Origin: Methylicorpusculum oleiharenae | GTDB lineage: Bacteria > Pseudomonadota > Gammaproteobacteria > Methylococcales > Methylomonadaceae | Direction of reading: 5' to 3' | Assembly (NCBI RefSeq): GCF_009828925.2 | Contig: NZ_WUTY02000001.1 | Coordinates: forward strand, 4,246,492 to 4,310,491 | Length of the DNA stretch: 64,000 nt | Part shown: positions 17,375-27,236 of the stretch, one piece after another | How the letters are laid out: every line of letters starts with the position of its first letter | How positions within the stretch are numbered: the first letter of the stretch is position 1 | The notes under the pieces: model-generated | What the model saw: only the letters and a program-made list of their open reading frames with translations | Told to the model about the DNA's origin: nothing | Database searches by the model: none | Made by a program: the position numbers and the translations under genes

Positions 17375-18964
17375 TCAGTGATTAAAATTAACTAAAATCA
17401 AGCTGACGTTATCGCGTGCACCCCGTTCCAAGGTAAGGTCCATTAATGCTTTCACACTGTCCTTTCTGCTGTAAGTGACGAGTATAGACTCAATCTCTTC
17501 CCTGCTAAGTTCTTTATCCAATCCGTCACTGCTTAATAAAAACGTATCGCCGGGAAAGACATCCGTTGTTTCACAGTCAAGATCCAACTCATCGTCTGCA
17601 CCTACGGCTCGAGTAATAACATTAGACTGTTTGACGCCCCATCCTGATAATGAAACCGAACCCGGCGATAAGTTATCGTCGTTGTAACAATGATCTCGTG
17701 TCAGTTGCACCAGTTTGTTATTTCTTAACCGGTACAGTCGGCTATCACCCGCCCATAAAAAGGCACAGCGATTTAGATCGCCAATTAAAACCAGAACGGT
17801 ACTGCCGACAATCCGATCTTTATAATGACTAACCGCATAGTCTCGTAACGCGACATTTACATTTAACAGGCTGCTGCGAACACTTTCAACATAAGCGTCC
17901 AAAGAGGCTTCGGGTGGGATTTTTTGTAACGTATCTACGATCATTTGACTGGCCACATCGCCAGCTGTATGACCGCCCATACCGTCAGCAACCACCCATA
18001 ATCGTGCGTCCGGCCGGTCAAGAATGGCATCTTCATTAAACTTTCGACGCTTACCGATATCGGTTATCGACCAGGACGCCCAGCCCGAACAGAGGATGAC
18101 CGGCGACTCGTTGTTGTGGATAAACCCCGGCACCGTATCCTGTTCTGATTCGGAGACGTTGAGGGATGACCCCGTTTGTAAACGTTCATTGCCTGGCAAT
18201 TGCAGGCATTGATCCTGATTCGAATGCACACGCATTTTTTGGATATTCCATCCGCGTTCCCCAACGTCCCCGGTCAACAAACCTGAAAACGCAGAAAGAG
18301 GAGGCATACCCTCGCAAACCAGTAAGGCAGCAGGCTGCTCGTCAGAACCTGAAGTACTCCATAAACTAAAGCCCCGCATGGACTGATCCAATAGCACTTC
18401 ACTCAGACCGGCAAAGGCTTCAGGCATCTGGTCAGGGCGGTCCAGCGTCACATAAAACGCATTTTTTCCGGAATGATCCTGAGTCTCTTGAGTTGCGCCA
18501 GCTTGAATGGCTTTGAATTCCGGAACGGTAGGAAGGTTTTGAACCAGACGATCGAACTCCTCTGTATCCAGGCTGTCCTCCAGACCGCTAAGTGCTGCAG
18601 CTTCCAGATGTTCAAACCAATTGGATGATGAACAGAACAAGTTAGGCAGATAACCCTCCTTCACTATCCGGGCTGCGACCGTGAGCGGAAAATAACGTCC
18701 GACTTTATCGACGCTGGGCATCAAAATTCCGGCCCAGGCAGATTGACCGCAAACACCCGGGCTTAATACGAATCGCCAAATGGGGGAGCTGATATAGTTG
18801 TTTAACCAGTTATTACCCAACTCTTCCCGGCTGGCAGAAATTGAGCTTTGTAGCCAATTGTCCCAAGGGTTCAAAAAATCACGCGGTAAACGGCGCGAAA
18901 TAAAATCACCCAACATGGGTAATTTTCCGTAAAACCCGGGTTCCGAATGCATAAAGGCCGTCAC
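17375..18964 (-). CDS. TagF-PppA fusion: T6SS repressor domain plus PP2C phosphatase
   Basis: 529 residues. The N-terminal part (about 8-230) is TagF-like: GFYGKLPMLGDFISRRLPRD, then RFVLSPGVCGQSAWAGILMP. The C-terminal part (about 295-527) is a complete PP2C phosphatase with RKFNEDA, VVADGMGGHTAGD, LWAGDSRLYR, LSSDGLDKEL and GARDNVSLIL, so all metal-binding aspartates appear present. TagF and PppA are separate proteins in Pseudomonas; here they are one chain. Both act to silence T6SS firing, PppA by reversing kinase action on Fha. The GTG start overlaps the tssM stop in a GTGA; an ATG four codons in is an alternative. Confidence 0.93.
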   Translation of the reverse strand: MTAFMHSEPGFYGKLPMLGDFISRRLPRDFLNPWDNWLQSSISASREELGNNWLNNYISSPIWRFVLSPGVCGQSAWAGILMPSVDKVGRYFPLTVAARIVKEGYLPNLFCSSSNWFEHLEAAALSGLEDSLDTEEFDRLVQNLPTVPEFKAIQAGATQETQDHSGKNAFYVTLDRPDQMPEAFAGLSEVLLDQSMRGFSLWSTSGSDEQPAALLVCEGMPPLSAFSGLLTGDVGERGWNIQKMRVHSNQDQCLQLPGNERLQTGSSLNVSESEQDTVPGFIHNNESPVILCSGWASWSITDIGKRRKFNEDAILDRPDARLWVVADGMGGHTAGDVASQMIVDTLQKIPPEASLDAYVESVRSSLLNVNVALRDYAVSHYKDRIVGSTVLVLIGDLNRCAFLWAGDSRLYRLRNNKLVQLTRDHCYNDDNLSPGSVSLSGWGVKQSNVITRAVGADDELDLDCETTDVFPGDTFLLSSDGLDKELSREEIESILVTYSRKDSVKALMDLTLERGARDNVSLILVNFNH

Positions 18965-21900
18965 AGACTTAACGGAAATTGAAAGTTTTGCAATTCTCTC
19001 AGTGCAAAAGGATTATCGACACTGGTTGCGCTTAATTCATAACCGGCTTGCAGTCCATCGATATCAAATGTCAGTAAAAATTTATCCTGGGCGGTAATTT
19101 GTATTCCGGCTTTATCGAGCACTCTAAACCAGGCCCAAGGCCCCTCCTCTGCCCGGCTGACTTGTTTGCCGTCCAAGGTATCGAAACCGAATCGCACGGA
19201 CCCGCTTCCGTCGGTTCCGGGCCACTGTAACTGAGTGCTTCGGGTAGGCCCATGCCGGTATTCCGATTGCTGACCTTCCAGGTTCAACCAGAATCTGGAT
19301 GCGTTGGCATCTAACGAAACCGGTTTCAGATTAAACTTGACCAAAGGCATCTGGCTTCCGCCTTGAAAGAAAACCTCGCGAATCTTATTGGCATATTGAA
19401 ACTGAATCAGGACACCGGGCGCTATACCGATAGATTGATTATTTTGAGCAATCAACTTCCAGGTTCTGCCACTAGTGTCAACAAAAGCCTTGAGATGAGT
19501 ATTGAAAAACTGGTCCAAAATCCCATTCGGTGCAAAAAAACGGCTAAAGTCTTGCAATGCAGTATCCCGGCTGCTGCGTTTGGAGAAGGGATAACGACCT
19601 TCCAATCCCGATTTATAAAGCGGCAACACTTCGCTCTGCCAAAGCTTATTGAGCTGAGCCTTACTGGAACCCATGATAATGTTCAGATTGCCGCTGGATA
19701 AGGTTTGAGTCATGCTTTTTAGCGGCTCAGGCAACCGGGCTGACTCCATCTTCATGCGCGTCATCACATCACCGCTTCCGCCCCCTTCGCTGCGTTGCGC
19801 GGCAATTTTGATAGCCGCCCCGCCGCTATCGGAGGTACTTCCCAAATCGATCATAAAGCCATACAACTGTACGAGTAAATTGATGGTCTGATCCAACGGG
19901 GCGCCTGCTCCGCCAACGTTTCTGACTAACGATGTCAAAGGTTGAAAATATTTTTCAACTGCAGTTCCAGGGGGATCTGAGGGAAGATTTCCAGCATCTT
20001 CCGATTTAACAGTCTTCAAGAGTTTTTGCGTCCGTGCATCTACAGCCTGTTCCGCACCCTCTTTGACTGCAGTCAATGCAGCTAAAGGACTGGGTGGTTT
20101 ACGAGTCAGCGACGTTTCGTTATCCAGCGCCAGCAGCAGCAGACGAATGGGGGAATCGGGTGCAGAAGCAAATTCAAGCACTTCTATTGATTGCTGGATA
20201 GAACTGATATTGTTGATCTTTATATTCTGCAGAAAATCATCCCAATATTGAATAAAGTCTTTATCATAATACCCCTGGACATCCTGCTGAAGACGATCGG
20301 GATCCGGCGCGCTGACTTTGGCAGCATCACCCAAGATCCAGTTCTGATCGACGGTTTCCTTGGCAAGCTGCTGGTTTTGTTTTAAAAAAACCTGATAGAA
20401 ACCGTCATGCGTAAACAAGTAAGGGATAACCTGTTCTTCCAGGCGGCCATTAGCCAGCCTAAACACCCGCGTCGCATTAGGACCCAAGGCATCAAGCACC
20501 TTATAATCGCGGCTCTTATCCTGCAACGCTTCGCTTTTGATGCGTAAATAGACTTGTTGAGCAACCGGCACCCTATTTAGAATTTGTCGGGTTGAGGCCA
20601 CCAGGCGCGGGTCAAGCGGCTGAGGTTCGATTTTCAGTTTCAGCAGATTATCCAGATGTTCCAGCAGCTTGACCTGAACTTCATCGGAATAATTTTTTTC
20701 CCAATCAACAGCAATCCAGGGCCGCACCAATCTGGAATCCAGTCTCTCCGGTTCACCCAGCATCAAATAAATTTTCAATAGCTCGTACAATATATCCGGA
20801 CTTTTGGCTTCCTCGCCGGTAATCCGCTGTTCAAGTCTCTCTTTTATCAAGGGTAAAAATTGCTTGAGCAACACTTGGTCGTAGGTTTCGTTGATAACCG
20901 GTTGCAGTTTGCTGCCCTGATAAAGACCGAAGCGCATGGACCAGGGGGTATCTTCCGGGTAAACCTGAGCAACCTGCTGCATCGCATTCATCCGCTGCAA
21001 TAAGGCAGAAAAATCGGTTTGAATCGGATAACTGGCGGCGGTCTTCTCAAATTGTTGAATTTTATCGTCCAGATCGGAAAGCGCCGATTGGTTGCGGGTA
21101 TAGCTGGTCGTCCATAAAGCGACCATTACCAGTGTCAGCGCTAACGCCGAACCATAGGCGGCTTGCCGCAATAGAGCCTGATAGCGCTCGACCCGTTGAT
21201 TTAAGCCGGCAATCAGCGCCTCTTCAAATATGACTTCTTTCAGCAGGCGGTTAATAAAATAACTTTTACCTTTCCCGCTAAACATTGGCACAGAAAAACG
21301 ATCGAGCTTGAAAGTACTCGCCAATATGCCCATCAACCGATCAATAGGCGTGCCTTCCTGCGTGCCGCTGGTTAAATAGATACCCCGGAGAAACGGCGCT
21401 TGCTGGTAACGGTTGGCACCATAACATTCTTTCAGAAATTCAAGCAGATTGCCTTTTAACAAAGCCATGCGTTGCGGAAAACCGAAGATAAGATGCCGTC
21501 TTTGCAGATCCCGTTCTTGCTGAAGTCTTTTCGGCAGCCGTTCATTCAGGCGCTTCAACAAGGCATCGAAATCATCACCCACCCTGGAAATGACGTCGGA
21601 CGGATTATTCTGATCTTCCTCCGGAAAAGTAACGCCCCACACTTGAGCTCTTTCTTCCTTGCCCAAGTCAGCAAAAAAATCATTGAATCCTGCAACCAAA
21701 TCGCATTTGGTAAACAGCATGTAAATCGGAAAACGGATACCGAAGTGTTCATGCAATTCCTGTATTCTCTGCCGGATTGCTTGTGCATGCTGCAGACGTT
21801 CTTCTTCGGTTTGCTTGATCAAATCCGACAAACTCATGGTAATCAGAACACCGTTGACAGGGCGGCGGGGCCGGTGTTTTTTGAGCAGATTTAAAAAACC

Positions 21901-22527
21901 CAGCCAAGCGGCCTTATCGACCGCTTCATGGCTGTCTTGGGTCGTATAGCGTCCGGCGGTATCCAGCATGACGGCCTGATCGGTAAACCACCAATCACAG
22001 TTGCGCGTGCCGCCTACGCCTCGAATTGCATTTTTACCGAATTTATCGGCTAGAGGGAATTCAAGCCCCGAATTAATCAAAGCGGTCGTTTTACCTGAAC
22101 CCGGGGGGCCGATGATAATGTACCAGGGCAACTCATATAAATACTGGCGGCCCTGGCCTGTTTTGGTTTTAATCTGTTTTAAGGTGTTAAGCGCCTCATC
22201 AAAATTTTGGCTGATAACGCCGATTTCTTCCTTTGATTCTGTCTCGGTTTGATCGGTAACCGCATCCGCCGCTGATCCTGATCCGGCCAGGTCATTGACC
22301 ATTTTGTTATTGGCACGGTTGGCTTTAATCTGAATCCTTAAATTATTCAGTCCCCAAACCACAAACACAATTAACAGCGCGATGAGCCTGGACACTTCCG
22401 ACTCCAGCGGCGTATGACCCGCTATCGCAATAAGCGGTCCAAAAAACCACAGTAAAAGCGCAATTGCAATGATGCCTAATAATTGAATAACCCACTGTTT
22501 CTTGAAGAAATCGATGATTTTTTTCAC
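18961..22527 (-). CDS. tssM: T6SS inner-membrane protein TssM (IcmF)
   Basis: 1188 residues. Two N-terminal membrane helices (about 13-60) precede a cytoplasmic domain with an intact Walker A, GPPGSGKTTALINSG (about 138-152), and DTAGRYTTQD. A third helix follows near 455-475, then a large periplasmic part ending in the DUF1215-like C-terminal domain. It forms the trans-envelope complex with TssL and TssJ. The GTG start at 22527 has AAGGGA upstream. It is 17 bases from tssL and overlaps the tagF-pppA start. Confidence 0.97.
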   Translation of the reverse strand: MKKIIDFFKKQWVIQLLGIIAIALLLWFFGPLIAIAGHTPLESEVSRLIALLIVFVVWGLNNLRIQIKANRANNKMVNDLAGSGSAADAVTDQTETESKEEIGVISQNFDEALNTLKQIKTKTGQGRQYLYELPWYIIIGPPGSGKTTALINSGLEFPLADKFGKNAIRGVGGTRNCDWWFTDQAVMLDTAGRYTTQDSHEAVDKAAWLGFLNLLKKHRPRRPVNGVLITMSLSDLIKQTEEERLQHAQAIRQRIQELHEHFGIRFPIYMLFTKCDLVAGFNDFFADLGKEERAQVWGVTFPEEDQNNPSDVISRVGDDFDALLKRLNERLPKRLQQERDLQRRHLIFGFPQRMALLKGNLLEFLKECYGANRYQQAPFLRGIYLTSGTQEGTPIDRLMGILASTFKLDRFSVPMFSGKGKSYFINRLLKEVIFEEALIAGLNQRVERYQALLRQAAYGSALALTLVMVALWTTSYTRNQSALSDLDDKIQQFEKTAASYPIQTDFSALLQRMNAMQQVAQVYPEDTPWSMRFGLYQGSKLQPVINETYDQVLLKQFLPLIKERLEQRITGEEAKSPDILYELLKIYLMLGEPERLDSRLVRPWIAVDWEKNYSDEVQVKLLEHLDNLLKLKIEPQPLDPRLVASTRQILNRVPVAQQVYLRIKSEALQDKSRDYKVLDALGPNATRVFRLANGRLEEQVIPYLFTHDGFYQVFLKQNQQLAKETVDQNWILGDAAKVSAPDPDRLQQDVQGYYDKDFIQYWDDFLQNIKINNISSIQQSIEVLEFASAPDSPIRLLLLALDNETSLTRKPPSPLAALTAVKEGAEQAVDARTQKLLKTVKSEDAGNLPSDPPGTAVEKYFQPLTSLVRNVGGAGAPLDQTINLLVQLYGFMIDLGSTSDSGGAAIKIAAQRSEGGGSGDVMTRMKMESARLPEPLKSMTQTLSSGNLNIIMGSSKAQLNKLWQSEVLPLYKSGLEGRYPFSKRSSRDTALQDFSRFFAPNGILDQFFNTHLKAFVDTSGRTWKLIAQNNQSIGIAPGVLIQFQYANKIREVFFQGGSQMPLVKFNLKPVSLDANASRFWLNLEGQQSEYRHGPTRSTQLQWPGTDGSGSVRFGFDTLDGKQVSRAEEGPWAWFRVLDKAGIQITAQDKFLLTFDIDGLQAGYELSATSVDNPFALRELQNFQFPLSL

Positions 22528-22544
22528 ACTTATCCCTTATATCC

Positions 22545-23906
22545 TCAAAAAATAATATCAACACGCCGGTTCATGGCTTTGTGTTCGGCGCTGTCATTCG
22601 GAACCAAAGGCTGGGTTTCCGCCCGGCCTTCTGATGTAATCGTCGCGTTAACGCTTACATTGCCGCTTAATACCTTGGCAACCGATTGAGCTCGCGCTTG
22701 CGATAAATCCCAGTTCGATGGAAATCTTGCCGAAAAAATCGGGTCGCTGTCGGTATGTCCGACGATCAGGATGTTATCGGTGACTTTACTGAGCGCCTTA
22801 CCGATTTTGTCCAGCAATGGAAAATAGCGGTCGGTGATGTTATCGCTTCCCGAACTGAAAAATCCCTTGCCCGTAATCCGTAATATGATTTTGCCGTTTT
22901 TTCTATCCAGGGCAATTTCACCTCGCGCTATTTCAGGCGCTAAAAACGTGTTGATATCGTCGTACAATGAAAAAGCGGGTTCAGCTGCCGCTTGCAGCTC
23001 GGGCGCCGGGGTAATGACCGGGGCTGCAACGCTGGCCTGGAAGGATAAACTGTCTTTGATGTTATAAAGTTTTGCCAGCAAGGGACTTGAAGCGGCATTG
23101 ATCAGGTAAAGAAATCCCAGAAAAACCAGCATCAGCGTCACACCCACCACTGAACCAATCACCCATAACGGGACCAAACGGCTTAATACATTGCGTTTGT
23201 CTTTTATGCCCTGCCAGCTGATCGACAATTCCTGTTCGTAATCGCCGCGTTGTCTTTGAATGATCTGGTAAAGATTTTCCCTGACTTCTTCAAGACGGGT
23301 CATTCCGTGTTCCTGTATCCGGTACTTCCCTTCAAAGCCAAGGCACAGGCAGAAATACAGCAACTCCAGCAAATGCAAATGCGTGCCGGGTTGTTGCATG
23401 ATGTTTTTTAATATTTGAAAAAACTTCTCACCGCCCCACGCTTCTTTATGAAACGTGATTAACAAACTTTGCGTACTCCAAAGACTGTTATTACCCCACG
23501 GTGTATTGAGCACAGTCTCATCCAGTAACGTACACAAACAGTAGCGAGCCGCCTGGACTTGATCGGCTGGAACTCCGCGCTGTAGAGAGGTGGTTTCAAA
23601 GCGCTTCACTTCATTGATAATACTGGATCTAAGCCCGGCTATATCCGGATGTGACGAAGTATTGCGTAATTGTGCAACCAGAGACAGCAACGACAACGCA
23701 CATTGGGTGAGTGGATTGGTGTCCGAATGGCCTAACTGTTCGTGTAGCCCTTCAGGAAGCGTAACAGGCTGGGAGGGTCTAACATCAGACGATTTCGGGC
23801 TGACCGGATCTTGCGGTTTCGGTTTTCGGCCGCCCGGGTTAGGTCTGAGTATGGTTTTGTCATCGTCGATGTAATTTCCGAAGGGATCGTCTTGATTCAC
23901 TGTCAT
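22545..23906 (-). CDS. tssL: T6SS membrane protein TssL (DotU) with OmpA-like domain
   Basis: 453 residues. The start begins MTVNQDDPFG and the family's DDKTILRPNPGGR signature follows. The DotU domain occupies about 70-230 (CTLLDETVLNTPWG). One membrane helix lies near 245-268. An OmpA/peptidoglycan-binding domain closes the protein (about 315-453: ILIVGHTDSDPIF, NWDLSQARAQSVAKVL). The OmpA domain would anchor the complex to the cell wall, an evolved TssL. The ATG at 23906 overlaps the tssK stop (TAATG); a start seven codons upstream is less likely. Confidence 0.96.
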   Translation of the reverse strand: MTVNQDDPFGNYIDDDKTILRPNPGGRKPKPQDPVSPKSSDVRPSQPVTLPEGLHEQLGHSDTNPLTQCALSLLSLVAQLRNTSSHPDIAGLRSSIINEVKRFETTSLQRGVPADQVQAARYCLCTLLDETVLNTPWGNNSLWSTQSLLITFHKEAWGGEKFFQILKNIMQQPGTHLHLLELLYFCLCLGFEGKYRIQEHGMTRLEEVRENLYQIIQRQRGDYEQELSISWQGIKDKRNVLSRLVPLWVIGSVVGVTLMLVFLGFLYLINAASSPLLAKLYNIKDSLSFQASVAAPVITPAPELQAAAEPAFSLYDDINTFLAPEIARGEIALDRKNGKIILRITGKGFFSSGSDNITDRYFPLLDKIGKALSKVTDNILIVGHTDSDPIFSARFPSNWDLSQARAQSVAKVLSGNVSVNATITSEGRAETQPLVPNDSAEHKAMNRRVDIIF

Positions 23907-25243
23907 TACCCGTTTTTGATTGCCCAAAACTCTAGTTCAAGGCCCGGAAAATCTCCGGCAATATGAATGGCAAAACCGCCGGACTGATACATCTGCTTCC
24001 AGAGTTCGCCCTGTTTATTCAGCTCGAAATAAGCAAATCCGGCATGATAAGGAATTTGTCTTGGCGCAACGGGCAAAGGATGGATGGTAATACCCGGCAG
24101 CGCAGAGCGTACCAATTGCTGAATTTGCTCAACCGGCCCGATTTTGACTTGCGTCGGAAACCCGCTGCGCAATTGCTCTTTTGTGATTTGAGCATTGACC
24201 GCCAGCACAAAAATAGCGTCTTTCAATAAATGAGGATCGGGCACTTTGGCGCCGCGAATACCGTATTTGGGTGGGGTCAGCGGAATAGGTATTGCATTTT
24301 GTTCCAAAACCGAACTCAACAGATCGCGCAATTCGCTCATGACCCGGGAAAAAGTGAGCTGTAAATCATCGTGCTGATAAGGCGGAAAACTTACCGGCCG
24401 CTTGTTCGGCTTGCAAAATGTAGACAATTCGCCGGCAAGTTGGACAGCAAGACGGTAAAAACTTTCCGGATGAAAGGCGGGTATGTTTTGTAGATGTTCA
24501 AACAAGGGTTCGACGCGATTCACCATTTGCAAAAGCATAAAATCAGCAATTTCGGCCACGCCACCTCTTCCTGCCTCGGTTGCTCTGCCGCCCAATGCTT
24601 CGCCTCGGGTATGCAGTAAACCGAATAATTCCTTGATGAAGCTTTTTAATATTGGTATCGCATTACAATCAACCGAAGGAGGTATGAATTGTTCATCAAG
24701 GATGACATTTTTATCAATCCTCGACTCGATGATGCGGGCAACCCCCAAACAGAGATGACCGGCACGCTCCTGTGTTTCAAGCATCAACGAAGTATGTAGC
24801 TTGCCGACTGAAACAGGCGAAGTGGTATTATTGCCGGTGTTATGGTCTCTGACGTCATATTCAACCGCATGATAGCGCGCCAGTTTGTTACGGACCTGAT
24901 CGGTATCCACTTCAACGTTTCCAGGCTGGCGGGTCGGCAACGACAGATAAATAATCGTATTTTGAGTGTCGACGGAAATATCAACCGGTAAAGGAAGATC
25001 ATCGTCTTCGGGCAAGTTGAACGGGGTTCCATCAGGAAAAACGCCGCTGCATTCGGTTAATGAAAATTTACCCATCGCCAGTTGGCGCGGGTCTATCCTG
25101 ATTTTTTTAAATCCCCAGTCATAAGGATTAAAACCTCCACACCGTTCACGAATCAACGTTTCAATATAACGATCATGCTGCTGAAAATGTTGCGGGCGGA
25201 GAAACATACCCTCCGACCAGACAGTCCTGTTGTTTTCCGCCAT
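23906..25243 (-). CDS. tssK: T6SS baseplate-membrane adaptor TssK
   Basis: 445 residues. The N-terminus NRTVWSEGMFLRPQHFQQHD is the TssK signature; PYDWGFKKIRIDPRQLAMGK follows near 45-65. TssK links the baseplate wedges to TssL/TssM. A longer frame to 25291 exists, but the ATG at 25243 has a near-perfect AGGAGGTG about 9 bases upstream. The gene is translationally coupled to tssL. Confidence 0.96.
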   Translation of the reverse strand: MAENNRTVWSEGMFLRPQHFQQHDRYIETLIRERCGGFNPYDWGFKKIRIDPRQLAMGKFSLTECSGVFPDGTPFNLPEDDDLPLPVDISVDTQNTIIYLSLPTRQPGNVEVDTDQVRNKLARYHAVEYDVRDHNTGNNTTSPVSVGKLHTSLMLETQERAGHLCLGVARIIESRIDKNVILDEQFIPPSVDCNAIPILKSFIKELFGLLHTRGEALGGRATEAGRGGVAEIADFMLLQMVNRVEPLFEHLQNIPAFHPESFYRLAVQLAGELSTFCKPNKRPVSFPPYQHDDLQLTFSRVMSELRDLLSSVLEQNAIPIPLTPPKYGIRGAKVPDPHLLKDAIFVLAVNAQITKEQLRSGFPTQVKIGPVEQIQQLVRSALPGITIHPLPVAPRQIPYHAGFAYFELNKQGELWKQMYQSGGFAIHIAGDFPGLELEFWAIKNG

Positions 25244-25357
25244 GTTAACTAACACCTCCTCGTCACTGTCATCACTGTGCATCAAACACATCCGGATCGT
25301 GGATGCGGTGAATTTTCAAATTGCAGCCTTCAGCATAGACCAAAAGTTTTATTGTAA

Positions 25358-25499
25358 CTACCCACTCGCTTTGAATAGCGGGTGTAGGTGCTTGATTGAA
25401 AAGGCTTCTGCAACAGGGATGTTGCAGAGAGCTACAGGGAAGTACTCATGCGTCCTTTGAAATCAAGCACCTACCCCAACAAAATGGGAGAGTGAGTAG
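25358..25499 (+). repeat. Palindromic dispersed repeat, copy 2 (full length, 142 bp)
   Basis: The core 25385-25474 matches copy 1 in length and nearly in sequence. The full unit begins CTACCCACTCGC and ends GAGTGAGTAG, which are inverted relative to one another. Both flanks match those of copy 3 on the opposite strand. It separates tagH from tssK, about 15 bases after the tssK upstream region and just beyond the tagH stop. Confidence 0.85.
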
Positions 25500-25506
25500 A
25501 TACGTT

Positions 25507-26994
25507 TTATTTTTTTCTCGCCGAAGTCAGCGTGCTCATCTGAGCTTCATACGCTTCAACGAACGCGTCACCGAAAAAATTTTCTATGGCTTCTTCAGCG
25601 GCAACACCATACGACTCCTGGTATTTGTCCCAACACTTGGCTTTCTTTTGTAAAACGATGCCTTGCTCAAATTGTTTTTCTACCGTCTTTGGATCAAATT
25701 TTTTTAACAATTCATTCAAAGAGGCCTGGATGCCTGCCTGCATGGCCAATTGATGATTCATGATGTCTTCGAAGCCCTGTTCGATGGCTTCAACTGATCC
25801 TAAAAAGCCACCTTCCTTATTTTGAATCAATTGCTTGAGTACATCATCCGTGGTAACTGCAAATTTCAATGGGTTATTATTTGAGGCTCTGATGACCGTC
25901 ATATTGACCCGAAACAGGCTTTTAAATTCTGCTCGGCTTCTTAATACAGCGACAGTGCCATCGACCATTTTTCTGAACATCTGGCCGATTCGGTTAAACG
26001 TGTCTTCAGCCGGTTCGGAGCTCTTTATGCTTTGATCCAGTTGCGCACCGGACAAAAATGCATCGAACAACGCGGTTGAGGTCTGAGTTTTTTCCTGAGC
26101 GGGCGGCTTGAACGTTTGTAGACGTTCTGGTTTGGCTTGAGATACCGGCGTTTCGACAATATCCAATAGACTACTGCCGGGCACCTCGGGCTCCGGTTCA
26201 ACAAAAACAGGTGAGGGTTGCGGCTCATCGTCTTTTGCGAGTTGAAGCGACTCTTCCTCGAAAGGATCTTTAAAATCAAACAAGGTATCCACGGGTTGAT
26301 TGCTGGCATCAACCGGTTGAGAAGACGCCCAGGGACTAGCGGATGAGTCGCCAAAAAGATCTTCAAAGCTTGAAATAACAGGTATTTCATCCGGTTCAGC
26401 GGGAGTTGACATGATGTTGGGCGCTACAAAACTATCAAACAGCGGTGATGCAGAATCCGGCAAATGACTCTGAAATTCAGCCTCTTTGAAGTTGTCACCT
26501 GAATTAATCAGGTCAGAATGCTCAACATAAGCCTCATCGTCATTGGCCAACAAGCGGTTGGCAAATGGATCATCAAGCATCGGCGAAAACAAGTCCGGTT
26601 CATGAACCGGAATCTGGGCCGGTGTTTCCAAAAATTCATTTAAGAATGGCGAATCAGCCTCTTTAGGGGCCGCTGTAGCGGAAATAGTCACGCTGATTTC
26701 GTATTCACCAACCCGTAAATGCGTTCCGTTAAACAACTGTTGAGTATTATTTTGCAAGGGTGCGGCGTTCATATCGAAATAGACGCCACTGAGACTGGTA
26801 TCCGTCAGATAGTAACCACCGTGCTCAAAGGAAATACGAGCATGATGTCTGGAAACAAATTTTTCAGGATCACTGAGCACTAAATCATTATCTTCCGAGC
26901 GTCCTATGGACCCTCCCCTTTCGTCCACTGACACAGTGACTGATTCAGACAAAGGTTGACCTTTATACGAGAGTAAGGTTAGCGATAAAGCCAT
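25507..26994 (-). CDS. tagH: T6SS FHA-domain protein TagH (Fha-like)
   Basis: 495 residues. An N-terminal FHA domain (about 20-95) has GGSIGRSEDNDLVLSD, VSRHHARI and TDTSLSGVYFD, with the phosphothreonine-contacting Arg, Ser and His residues visible. A long acidic, proline-rich low-complexity linker (about 110-320) follows. The C-terminal domain of about 175 residues (FNRIGQMFRKMVDGTVAVLR) is typical of T6SS FHA proteins. In Pseudomonas the orthologue is the substrate of PpkA and PppA and triggers assembly. It is the first gene of the minus-strand cluster, diverging from tssJ. Confidence 0.93.
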   Translation of the reverse strand: MALSLTLLSYKGQPLSESVTVSVDERGGSIGRSEDNDLVLSDPEKFVSRHHARISFEHGGYYLTDTSLSGVYFDMNAAPLQNNTQQLFNGTHLRVGEYEISVTISATAAPKEADSPFLNEFLETPAQIPVHEPDLFSPMLDDPFANRLLANDDEAYVEHSDLINSGDNFKEAEFQSHLPDSASPLFDSFVAPNIMSTPAEPDEIPVISSFEDLFGDSSASPWASSQPVDASNQPVDTLFDFKDPFEEESLQLAKDDEPQPSPVFVEPEPEVPGSSLLDIVETPVSQAKPERLQTFKPPAQEKTQTSTALFDAFLSGAQLDQSIKSSEPAEDTFNRIGQMFRKMVDGTVAVLRSRAEFKSLFRVNMTVIRASNNNPLKFAVTTDDVLKQLIQNKEGGFLGSVEAIEQGFEDIMNHQLAMQAGIQASLNELLKKFDPKTVEKQFEQGIVLQKKAKCWDKYQESYGVAAEEAIENFFGDAFVEAYEAQMSTLTSARKK

Positions 26995-27236
26995 AACAAT
27001 CGTCTCTTAATGAATGCGTGATGGTTAAGAAGCACTGATTATATGTGCTTACTCGCCTTTTGCCAGAAAAATATAAATATAAGTATCTGATAATAAAATT
27101 AATCACCAGGCCTCTTGGGTAAGCTTGCGCATGGCTTTATCGGTTTTTTCAAAGCCTTAAAATTTGACCCGATTCATACTTAAACGCTAGACTCGAACAA
27201 ATACAATTTTTAGTCCTGAATCAATTTTATTCAACA
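26995..27236. promoter_or_regulatory. Divergent promoter region between tagH and tssJ
   Basis: 242 bases separate the two opposite T6SS transcripts, so both promoters must lie here unless they are elsewhere. The sequence is AT-rich (for example AAATATAAATATAAGTATC near 27070). No operator or sigma-54 site is clear enough to name. Confidence 0.5.
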
